From Epilithonimonas zeae (GTDB lineage: Bacteria; Bacteroidota; Bacteroidia; Flavobacteriales; Weeksellaceae): 64,000 bases of DNA. The position numbers and the translations under genes are program-made. A model generated the notes under the pieces. That model was not told the origin of the DNA, did no database searches, and worked only from the letters and a program-made list of their open reading frames with translations. Shown here piece by piece: positions 52,831 to 59,995 of this stretch (positions are counted from its first letter, which is position 1; every line of letters begins with the position of its first letter). The stretch lies in assembly GCF_023278365.1 (NCBI RefSeq), contig NZ_CP075338.1, forward strand, positions 2,728,001 through 2,792,000, written 5' to 3'.

Positions 52831-53961
52831 TTACAGCCTTTGCTTCAACTGAGGAATAACCTGGTCTTTCCACTGATAAAAATCGCCTGCAATAATATGT
52901 TCTCTAGCCACTTTTACCAAATCCAGATAAAATGCCAAATTATGAATCGATGCAATTTGTTTTGCCAAATATTCTTTCGCTACAAAAAGGTGACGTACAT
53001 AAGCTTTGCTGTATTCTTGGTCCACATAGCTTGTCCCAAACTCATCCAAAGGTGAAAAATCTGCTTTCCACTTTTCGTTTTTCATATTCATCACCCCTTG
53101 CCAAGTGAAGAGCATTGCGTTTCTCGCATTTCTCGTCGGCATCACACAATCCATCATATCAACACCAAAACCAATACTTTCCAGAATATTCCAAGGGGTT
53201 CCAACACCCATCAAATATCTTGGTTTATCTTTTGGTAGAATGTCTGTTACTTCGTTTGTGATTCTGTACATTTCGTCTTCAGGTTCACCTACGGAAAGTC
53301 CACCAATGGCGTTACCTTCTGCGCCAGCTTCTGAAATAACCTCAGCCGAAATTTTCCTTAAATCTGAATAACAAGACCCTTGAACAATCGGGAACAATCT
53401 CTGTTTGTGACCGTACAATTCTTTGTTTTCCTCAGTCCAATCGATACATCTTTTTAACCAACGATGCGTTAACTCCATTGAAGTTTTTACAGCATTATAA
53501 TCACTCGGATAAGCAATACACTCATCAAATGCCATAAAAATATCAGCTCCGATTTGTCTTTGGATTTGCATAGAAACCTCTGGCGACATAAAGTGCATAC
53601 TACCGTCGATATGCGATTTGAATTTCACGCCTTCTTCCGTAATTTTTCTGCTTTTTGCCAAAGAAAAAACCTGATAACCACCGGAATCCGTCAGGATTGG
53701 TCTGTCCCAATTCATAAATTGGTGAAGTCCGCCCGCTTGCTCCATAATATCCATCTTTGGACGAAGCATCAAATGGTAAGTGTTTCCTAAAATAATCTGG
53801 GCTTTTATATCTTCTTTCAGTTCTCTCTGATGAACGGCTTTCACCGATGCAACAGTTCCAACCGGCATAAAAATCGGGGTTTGGATTTGTCCGTGGTCTG
53901 TCGTAATCACTCCAGCTCTCGCTTTGGACTCTGAAGTTTTTTCGATTTCAAAAAATTTCAT
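52831..53961 (-). CDS. tgt: tRNA-guanine transglycosylase Tgt
   Basis: Exchanges guanine 34 for preQ1 in tRNAs that become queuosine-modified. 376 residues, TIM barrel: DSGGYQVFSL with the active-site Asp, GGLSVGEP, YLMGVGTPWNILE and DCVMPTRNARNAMLF. Where the usual bacterial enzyme has a zinc site of the form CxCxxC plus His, this protein reads FGTSYVDQEYSKAYVRHL, so the three cysteines are missing although the following IASIHNL His is kept. This may be a lineage-wide variant. Cytoplasmic; probably shares a message with lptF/G. Confidence 0.95.
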   Translation of the reverse strand: MKFFEIEKTSESKARAGVITTDHGQIQTPIFMPVGTVASVKAVHQRELKEDIKAQIILGNTYHLMLRPKMDIMEQAGGLHQFMNWDRPILTDSGGYQVFSLAKSRKITEEGVKFKSHIDGSMHFMSPEVSMQIQRQIGADIFMAFDECIAYPSDYNAVKTSMELTHRWLKRCIDWTEENKELYGHKQRLFPIVQGSCYSDLRKISAEVISEAGAEGNAIGGLSVGEPEDEMYRITNEVTDILPKDKPRYLMGVGTPWNILESIGFGVDMMDCVMPTRNARNAMLFTWQGVMNMKNEKWKADFSPLDEFGTSYVDQEYSKAYVRHLFVAKEYLAKQIASIHNLAFYLDLVKVAREHIIAGDFYQWKDQVIPQLKQRL

Positions 53962-54024
53962 TCTTATATCTTAATTTTCGCTTCGGTTATTATTTTACCG
54001 AATAGAACTTGATTTCCGCAACGA

Positions 54025-54408
54025 TTATCTCGCTTGTGCAGGAACCGTTCCGTTTGCGTTAGTTTCTTTTAATTTTTTATTGATGTAAGCTTCCGCTTTT
54101 GGATCTTTTGACTTGATGATGTCCTGAGCTTTATTCATAATATCTTTCAAATCTTCCGGCTTCGTCATATAATATTTATAACTGTCCGAGAATAATTGAC
54201 CTTTGATATTATATTTCTTAAGAATAAATCTCGTCGCATTTTCCGTATTGATATTTCCTCCGATGGCATAACTCTGGTCATTGATGGCAAAATCTGCAAT
54301 AATCTCAGACATTTTCTCTTCGGGTAAAATATGCGCAGGTTTTTGTATCGCTTCTTCGCAAGACAAAGCACAGAAAATCATTATTAAAGAAAAAATAAAA
54401 TACCTCAT
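54025..54408 (-). CDS. DUF4296 lipoprotein, 127 aa
   Basis: Start chosen at 54408 (MRYFIFSLIMIFCALSCEEA), which gives a lipobox ending at Cys17. The longer frame would begin in a repeat element. Followed by a mostly helical region (HILPEEKMSEIIADFAINDQ; then a block on Y.YYM..P..L..I) typical of DUF4296, a family found only in Bacteroidetes near synthesis genes. Function unknown. It lies between the glycosyltransferase upstream and tgt downstream (63 bp). Confidence 0.8.
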   Translation of the reverse strand: MRYFIFSLIMIFCALSCEEAIQKPAHILPEEKMSEIIADFAINDQSYAIGGNINTENATRFILKKYNIKGQLFSDSYKYYMTKPEDLKDIMNKAQDIIKSKDPKAEAYINKKLKETNANGTVPAQAR

Positions 54409-54422
54409 ATCATAATTTTTCC

Positions 54423-54527
54423 ACCACATAGGCACAATAGATTTTAGAAAGAAAAAATTCTTCATTAGTTAAAATAGCTATTTGTTCTTTGCTTTTCATT
54501 TGTTAAACTACAATTCCTATGTGTGGT
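54423..54527. repeat. ACCACATAG inverted repeat, copy 1 (degenerate)
   Basis: Left arm ACCACATAGGCACAATAG (54423-54440), right arm CTATGTGTGGT (54517-54527), in the gap between DUF4296 and the glycosyltransferase gene. Copy 2 with better-matched arms is at 56897-56982. The intervening sequence is AT-rich and not conserved. Probably a small dispersed element. Confidence 0.5.
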
Positions 54528-54535
54528 TTTTATAT

Positions 54536-55252
54536 TTACAATTTTCCGATCAGGTTTTTCCATTTGAGATTCAGTACACCGAAAACGGCTTCCTGGATGA
54601 TGCCGCCATTCATTTTGCTTTCACCTTCTGTTCTGTCTGTGAAAATAATTGGAACTTCTACGATTTTAAGGTTTTTCTTGAAAACGCGGTATTTCATTTC
54701 AACCTGGAAACCGTAGCCTTTCAGTTTGATTTTGTCCAAACCGATTGCAATTAATGTTTCTTTTCTAAAACAAACAAACCCCGCAGTCGTATCGTGAATC
54801 GGAAGCCCAAGAACAAATCGTACATATTTCGAAGCAAAGTAAGACAGCAAAACTCTTCCCATCGGCCAGTTCACCACATTCACACCTTGCGAATATCTGG
54901 ATCCAACGGACATATCTGCATTTTTGCAGGCTTCGTAAAGCTTGATTAAATCTTTTGGATTGTGGGAAAAATCGGCATCCATCTCGAAAATGAAATCATA
55001 GTCGTTATGAATCGCCCATTGAAATCCGTGAATATACGCTTTACCCAATCCATCTTTGATTTTTCTAACAGTCAAGTGTAGCTGAATTGGATATTTTTCC
55101 CGTAAACTTTTTACAATTTCTGCAGTTCCGTCCGGAGAAGAGTCATCCACCACCAACACATGAAAATCCTGCTGCAAATCAAAAACCGCCGAAATGATTT
55201 TTTCGATGTTTTCTTTTTCGTTGTAAGTTGGAATTATGACAAGCTTCTTCAT
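54536..55252 (-). CDS. Glycosyltransferase family 2 (polyprenol-phosphate mannosyltransferase-like), 238 aa
   Basis: Transfers a sugar from GDP/UDP-sugar to a polyprenol phosphate or similar lipid. The start at 55252 gives MKKLVIIPTYNEKENIEKII, the family N-terminus. Motifs: VVDDSSPDGTAEIVKSL (nucleotide-binding), EMDADFSHNPKDLIKLYE with the DxD metal site, SVGSRYSQG, and a C-terminal RTEGESKMNGG block. No C-terminal membrane pair, as in the soluble DPM1-like type. Sugar and acceptor not determined. Confidence 0.9.
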   Translation of the reverse strand: MKKLVIIPTYNEKENIEKIISAVFDLQQDFHVLVVDDSSPDGTAEIVKSLREKYPIQLHLTVRKIKDGLGKAYIHGFQWAIHNDYDFIFEMDADFSHNPKDLIKLYEACKNADMSVGSRYSQGVNVVNWPMGRVLLSYFASKYVRFVLGLPIHDTTAGFVCFRKETLIAIGLDKIKLKGYGFQVEMKYRVFKKNLKIVEVPIIFTDRTEGESKMNGGIIQEAVFGVLNLKWKNLIGKL

Positions 55253-55372
55253 CCGTGAAATAATTCGCAAAGATAATCTTTTACACGTTAACCTTTTTTG
55301 ATGGATTATAAATTAACTTTTTTTAACCAGAATATTTAATAATTAAATTTACCATTAGCCATTTCTAATTCC

Positions 55373-55380
55373 TATTTTTG
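55373..55380 (+). promoter_or_regulatory. -7 element of the DUF4271-hemD operon
   Basis: TATTTTTG matches TAnnTTTG and ends 10 bp before the proposed TTG start at 55391. Transcription would start at about 55386-55390, so the message would be almost leaderless. Confidence 0.5.
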
Positions 55381-55390
55381 CAAAAATTTT

Positions 55391-56038
55391 TTGAAGTTGA
55401 TTAGAATCGCGGAACATAACGATTGGGTGATATATTGTATTCTTGGGAGTATCTTTATATACATTATCCTTTTGTCTGTTTTCCAGAGAGAGGCCAACAT
55501 CAAGGATTTTTTACTTCAAAAAATTGAAGATTCTAACAACCTCACACCATCCTGGGTTATCATTTCTATTGTGAAATGTGTGATGACGGCGCTTTTATTA
55601 TCACAGTTTGTTCCGATTGTTCCAAAGTCTTTATCCGACATTCACTTGTTTGGTTTTGAAATTAACAAGTTCGGGTTTACTTTTTTGACTTTGTTAAGTT
55701 TTGACATTGTTAGAAACATTCTGACTTTCTTTTTCTACTCCAGCGTTGGAAGCGGTAAAAATCTGAAAGGCCTGACATTGGTTTCAAGTAAATTTTACTT
55801 TTTGGAGTCAATCGCTTTCATTGTGGCATCATTTGCGCTTTATTACTTTCCGGTTGACTTGGTGAAGTATTTTTATTTCATCATTGGTCTGGTTATTTTT
55901 TCTTTTATTTTGAAAAACTTAATATACTTATTCCACAAACAATCCATTTTGCCAGAAAACTGGTATTATAAATTTTTGTATATTTGCACGCTTCAAATAG
56001 TACCGGTATTGGTACTTTGGAAGTTCTTATTTTATTGA
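55391..56038 (+). CDS. DUF4271 membrane protein, 215 aa, TTG start
   Basis: Integral membrane protein, about six helices (CILGSIFIYIILLSVF; VIISIVKCVMTALLLSQF; FGFTFLTLLSFDIVRNILTF; LESIAFIVASFALYYF; and others). DUF4271 is a family of unknown function from Bacteroidetes. The N-terminus aligns with the usual R-E-x-x-DW-x pattern (RIAEHNDWVIY). No ATG precedes it before an upstream stop, so the start is the TTG at 55391, with a further possible TTG at 55397. hemD follows after 21 bp, the usual partner. The start and leader are unusual. Confidence 0.8.
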   Translation: MKLIRIAEHNDWVIYCILGSIFIYIILLSVFQREANIKDFLLQKIEDSNNLTPSWVIISIVKCVMTALLLSQFVPIVPKSLSDIHLFGFEINKFGFTFLTLLSFDIVRNILTFFFYSSVGSGKNLKGLTLVSSKFYFLESIAFIVASFALYYFPVDLVKYFYFIIGLVIFSFILKNLIYLFHKQSILPENWYYKFLYICTLQIVPVLVLWKFLFY

Positions 56039-56059
56039 ATGTAACATACACATTTTAAG

Positions 56060-56800
56060 ATGAAAATCAAATCTATTTTAGTGTCACAGCCCGCTCCGAA
56101 TGAATCTTCACCTTATTTGGAAATAGCGAAAAAAGAGAAAATCAAAATCGATTTTCGTCCTTTTATACACGTAGAAGGTGTGGATGCGAAAGAACTCAGA
56201 ACTCAGAAAATAGACCTGACGCAATATACGGGCGTTATTTTCACGAGTAAGAATGCGATTGACCATTATTTTCGTCTTGCTGAGGAAATGAGATTCAGCG
56301 TTCCGGATTCTATGCGTTATATCTGCCAGTCGGAAGCGATTGCCAACTACTTGCAGAAGCATATTGTTTATAGAAAAAGAAAAATCAGCTTTGGTGAGAA
56401 GAACTTTTCAGATTTAGCAGCTTTGTTCAAAAAGCATCCGTCTGAGAAATATCTTTTACCTTCTTCTGATGTCTTAACACCAGAAATCCCGAAGGTTTTA
56501 GATGCAGCCAACCTAGACTGGACAAGAGCAATAATGTATAAAACTGTTCCGAGTGATTTGACAGATATCAACATCAAAGATTACGATATGTTGGTATTTT
56601 TCAGTCATCAGGGAATCAAATCTTTAGGAATCAATTTCCCAGATTTCAAACAAGAAGATACAAAAATTGCTGTTTTCGGAACTACTACCCAAGCCGCTGC
56701 AGAAGAAGCAGGATTGACAGTTAACGTAATGGCTCCAACCAAAGAAAATCCGTCTATGACAATGGCCATAGAAAAATATATCAAAAGTATCAATAAATAA
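56060..56800 (+). CDS. hemD: Uroporphyrinogen-III synthase
   Basis: Closes hydroxymethylbilane to uroporphyrinogen III in haem and sirohaem synthesis. 246 residues in two similar alpha/beta halves. Seen: GVIFTSKNAIDHYF (about 55-68) in the first domain, KKHPSEKYLLPSSDVLTPEI, and LVFFSHQGIKSLG with the conserved Thr/Ser-rich region of the second half (VFGTTTQAAAEEAGLTVNV). Sequence conservation in this family is low, so the call rests on this layout and on the DUF4271 neighbour. Terminator after. Confidence 0.88.
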   Translation: MKIKSILVSQPAPNESSPYLEIAKKEKIKIDFRPFIHVEGVDAKELRTQKIDLTQYTGVIFTSKNAIDHYFRLAEEMRFSVPDSMRYICQSEAIANYLQKHIVYRKRKISFGEKNFSDLAALFKKHPSEKYLLPSSDVLTPEIPKVLDAANLDWTRAIMYKTVPSDLTDINIKDYDMLVFFSHQGIKSLGINFPDFKQEDTKIAVFGTTTQAAAEEAGLTVNVMAPTKENPSMTMAIEKYIKSINK

Positions 56801-56820
56801 TTATTGACCACATAAATCAA

Positions 56821-56851
56821 AACCGTCCCGAATTTTTTGGGATGGTTTTTT
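56821..56851 (+). terminator. Terminator after hemD
   Basis: AACCGTCCC (56821-56829) and GGGATGGTT (56839-56847), one G-T pair, then T's. Confidence 0.8.
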
Positions 56852-56896
56852 GTTTAAATTTGTTAAATCTGAAAAAATCTCTTCAGAAAACTTTTT

Positions 56897-56982
56897 ACCA
56901 CATAGACACATAGTTTTCCGAAACTTAAATATAATTCTAGAGTTCAAATACAAAATATTTTAATTCTATGTGCCTATGTGGT
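56897..56982. repeat. ACCACATAG inverted repeat, copy 2
   Basis: Left arm ACCACATAGACACATAG (56897-56913), right arm CTATGTGCCTATGTGGT (56966-56982): 16 of 17 complementary, 52-bp spacer. It ends 22 bp before the S9 peptidase ATG. A worn copy with the same arms is at 54423-54527. Could form a large stem-loop in the leader mRNA. Confidence 0.7.
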
Positions 56983-57004
56983 TTTAATAAATATCAATTT
57001 CAAA

Positions 57005-59041
57005 ATGAACGCTCCACAAGCTAAAAAAATAGATAAACTTCTAGAAATCCATAACGATAAAAGAAATGACCCATATTTCTGGATGAATGAACGTGAAAAT
57101 CCGGAAGTCATCCAATATCTGGAGGAAGAAAATGCCTACACAGATTTTGTGATGAAGGATACAGAAGACCTTCAGAACGATTTGTATGAGGAAATGAAAT
57201 CCCGATACAAAAAAGACGACGAGTCTTTGCCTTATTTCTTCAACAGTTATTGGTACATCGTACGTTATGAAGCTGGAAAAGAGTATCCGATTTTCTCCAG
57301 AAAATTTCAATCTTTGGATAATGAAGAAGAGATTTTACTGAATGTCAATATTCTGGCAGAAGGCGAAGCTTTCTTCGAAACCGGAAGTATGTCTATTAGC
57401 GTGAACAACGATATTATGGCCTACTCTACCGATAATGTTGGGAGAAGAATTTACAAGATTTATTTTAAGAATCTTAAAACCGGAGAACTTTATCCTGATG
57501 TTATCGAAAATGCAACCGGAAAAGCAGTTTGGGCCAATGATAACGAACACGTTTTCTACATCAGAAAGGATGAAAGTCTCAGAGCATTTCAAATCTACCG
57601 TCACAAATTAGGAACAGATTCTTCTGAAGACGTTTTGATTTTCCACGAGGAAGATGAGACTTTTGATGTTAGCGTCTTTAAAACCAAATCTTTAGAATAC
57701 ATTTTCATCGCTGCTTCATCTACTAATGAAGATGAAATGAGATTTATTCCGGCTAATAATGTTTTTGCAGACTGGACAATTGTTCAACCAAGAACAGAGG
57801 ATTTGGAATATTCGGTGGAGCATTACGAGGATGATTTTTATATCATTACGAACACAGATGATTCTACCAACTTCAAAATCGTAAAAACTAAAGTTGATAA
57901 GCCGTCAATGGAAAATTGGCAGGATTTCATTCCACACAGGGAAAATGTTTTGTTGGAAGGTTTTGAGATTTTCAAAAATTATTTTGTAATCGAAGAACGT
58001 GAAAAAGGTCTTTTACAAATTAACATCATTGATAATCAAAATAATAACTCCTATTACCTGCCATTCTCAGATCCGACTTATACCGCTTACATCGGAATCA
58101 ATCTGGAGTTTGATACGGATATTTTGCGTTTCGGTTATACATCATTGACCAAACCAGCCTCTACTTTCGAATATAATATGAAAGACAAAACCACCGTACT
58201 TCTTAAAGAACAGGAAGTTTTGGGCGGTAAATTCTTCGCAGAGAATTATATCTCAGAAAGAATCTGGGCAACTGCAAGAGATGGAAAAGAAGTCGCCATT
58301 TCTTTGGTTTATCACAAAGACACACCAAAGTCAGCAAATACACCTCTTCTACTCTATGGATACGGAAGTTATGGACACACCGTTGATGCAAGTTTTTCCA
58401 GCGTGAGATTATCTCTTTTGGACAGAGGATTTATTTATGCAATCGCACACATCAGAGGTGGCGAATATCTTGGTCGTGAATGGTATGAAGACGGAAAAAT
58501 GCTTCAGAAGAAAAACACATTTTTTGATTTTATCGATGCAGCAAAATACTTAATATCAGAAAATTATACATCTCCAAAACATCTTTACGCAATGGGCGGA
58601 AGTGCAGGCGGACTTTTGATGGGAGCAGTAATCAATTATAATCCGGAATTATTCAATGGGATTGTGGCTCAGGTTCCTTTTGTGGATGTTGTAACAACTA
58701 TGCTGGATGAAACAATTCCTTTGACGACGGGAGAATACGACGAATGGGGAAATCCGAATGACAAGGAATATTATGATTATATGAAGTCCTATTCGCCTTA
58801 CGACAACATCGAAGCCAAAGATTACCCAAATATTTTAATTACAACCGGATTCCACGATTCGCAGGTTCAATATTGGGAGCCTGCAAAATGGACGGCGAAG
58901 TTGAGAGATTTGAAAACAGACAACAACATTCTGATTTTCAAAACCGATATGAGTTCCGGACACGGTGGTGCCAGCGGAAGATTCGAAAGTCTGAAGGAGA
59001 TTGCTTTGGAATATGCATTTTTGTTAAAAATCGACCAATAA
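57005..59041 (+). CDS. S9 family peptidase, oligopeptidase B-like, 678 aa
   Basis: Prolyl-oligopeptidase-family serine peptidase that cuts short peptides after basic residues in its best known (oligopeptidase B) members. The start at 57005 (MNAPQAKKIDKLLEIHNDKR) follows the repeat element. N-terminal beta-propeller about 60-400, then catalytic alpha/beta domain: Ser533 in GGSAGG, Asp618 in FHDSQV and His653 in SGHGGASGRFE. There is no signal peptide, so it is cytoplasmic or periplasmic without cleavage. Its last 18 bp overlap the end of the convergent LytTR gene. Confidence 0.93.
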   Translation: MNAPQAKKIDKLLEIHNDKRNDPYFWMNERENPEVIQYLEEENAYTDFVMKDTEDLQNDLYEEMKSRYKKDDESLPYFFNSYWYIVRYEAGKEYPIFSRKFQSLDNEEEILLNVNILAEGEAFFETGSMSISVNNDIMAYSTDNVGRRIYKIYFKNLKTGELYPDVIENATGKAVWANDNEHVFYIRKDESLRAFQIYRHKLGTDSSEDVLIFHEEDETFDVSVFKTKSLEYIFIAASSTNEDEMRFIPANNVFADWTIVQPRTEDLEYSVEHYEDDFYIITNTDDSTNFKIVKTKVDKPSMENWQDFIPHRENVLLEGFEIFKNYFVIEEREKGLLQINIIDNQNNNSYYLPFSDPTYTAYIGINLEFDTDILRFGYTSLTKPASTFEYNMKDKTTVLLKEQEVLGGKFFAENYISERIWATARDGKEVAISLVYHKDTPKSANTPLLLYGYGSYGHTVDASFSSVRLSLLDRGFIYAIAHIRGGEYLGREWYEDGKMLQKKNTFFDFIDAAKYLISENYTSPKHLYAMGGSAGGLLMGAVINYNPELFNGIVAQVPFVDVVTTMLDETIPLTTGEYDEWGNPNDKEYYDYMKSYSPYDNIEAKDYPNILITTGFHDSQVQYWEPAKWTAKLRDLKTDNNILIFKTDMSSGHGGASGRFESLKEIALEYAFLLKIDQ

Positions 59042-59851
59042 CTTCTCTTTCACCTCATCTTTATATTTTCTCCCAACAGGAATTGTCAAATTATTGATTT
59101 CAATCTTGCTGGGAGAAACCGAGGTCATATGATCTTTATTAATCAAAAATGAGCGATGAATTCTTACAAATTTGGATTCGGGTAATAGTTCCTGAACCGA
59201 TGTCAATGTTTTGAGAACCGTGATTTCAGTATCGTTCAGTTTTATCTTGCAGTAATTTCTGAGACTTTCCACAAAAACAATATCATTGATTTTGATTTTC
59301 CTTACACTTTTATCGACTTTCAGATTGATGTAAGAATCATCGTTATTATCCTGAATTATAGTGTCCTCTTTTAACAATTTATTTTCTTCATTCAACTTCG
59401 AATAGTTTTTTTCAAGATTTTCAATCGTTGTCAGATAAGTATAAGCGATCGGAATCATCGCTGCGATATTGATATCCAAAGCCGTATTCATAATTTCTGA
59501 CAGGACAAAAAAGCCGTTATTCTTAAACTCCGGAAGAAAATTAGGTTGAATAAAATAAAGAAACAAAGGACGTTGGATAAAAACACTTATCAGTCCGACC
59601 AATATCACATAAGAGATAAAGAAACTGAAATATTTTTTCCGATTGAAAAACTTTGGCAATAGGTAAAAAAGCGTGACATAAACCAATAGCATCCGCGAAG
59701 GAAGACAGCAAATCTGAATCATAATATTCCGCAAATAATTGTCATCAGAAATACCCCAAACCAATCCAAAAAACAGCACAAACGCTATCCAGTAGAAAGC
59801 GTGCTTCATCCAAAATTTGGATTTGAAATGTTCAAGAATGGATTGATTCAT
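59024..59851 (-). CDS. LytTR-domain regulator with four-helix membrane N-terminus, 275 aa
   Basis: Membrane one-component regulator. Four hydrophobic segments (residues about 15-150: AFYWIAFVLFFGLVWGI; MLLVYVTLFYLLPKFF; FFISYVILVGLISVFI; and a fourth) resemble sensor histidine kinase LytS-like parts, then a linker helix and a LytTR DNA-binding domain (about 172-270, with RNYCKIKLND, VQELLPESKFVRIHRSFLIN and PVGRKYKDEV). No histidine-kinase or receiver domain. The ATG at 59851 is chosen because the longer TTG start lies inside the promoter's -7 element. Overlaps the S9 gene by 18 bp tail to tail. Targets unknown; the divergent operon is a candidate. Confidence 0.87.
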   Translation of the reverse strand: MNQSILEHFKSKFWMKHAFYWIAFVLFFGLVWGISDDNYLRNIMIQICCLPSRMLLVYVTLFYLLPKFFNRKKYFSFFISYVILVGLISVFIQRPLFLYFIQPNFLPEFKNNGFFVLSEIMNTALDINIAAMIPIAYTYLTTIENLEKNYSKLNEENKLLKEDTIIQDNNDDSYINLKVDKSVRKIKINDIVFVESLRNYCKIKLNDTEITVLKTLTSVQELLPESKFVRIHRSFLINKDHMTSVSPSKIEINNLTIPVGRKYKDEVKEKLLVDF

Positions 59852-59866
59852 ATTTTTAAGGTTGCT

Positions 59867-59874
59867 CAAATTTA
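59867..59874 (-). promoter_or_regulatory. -7 element of the LytTR gene
   Basis: TAAATTTG on the minus strand (plus CAAATTTA), 15 bp before the ATG at 59851. Confidence 0.5.
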
Positions 59875-59944
59875 ATTATTTATCTGAAATCATTTCCAGT
59901 GATTTGCTTTTTGTACAGAATAACCTGTCGTTTGTCCAAAAGGC

Positions 59945-59975
59945 TTGTAACAAAAGGAAAGTAGAAATAGTTTTG
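59945..59975 (+). promoter_or_regulatory. Promoter of the fusion protein-GH13 operon
   Basis: TTG at 59945-59947, 20-bp spacer, TAGTTTTG at 59968-59975, 20 bp before the ATG at 59996. A good phylum-type match. Confidence 0.7.
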
Positions 59976-59995
59976 TTCAAAATTCAAACTAAAAA

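Noticed and set aside
59852-59869. TTG start for the LytTR regulator
   Set aside because: It lies in the -7 promoter element; the ATG at 59851 is a better start.
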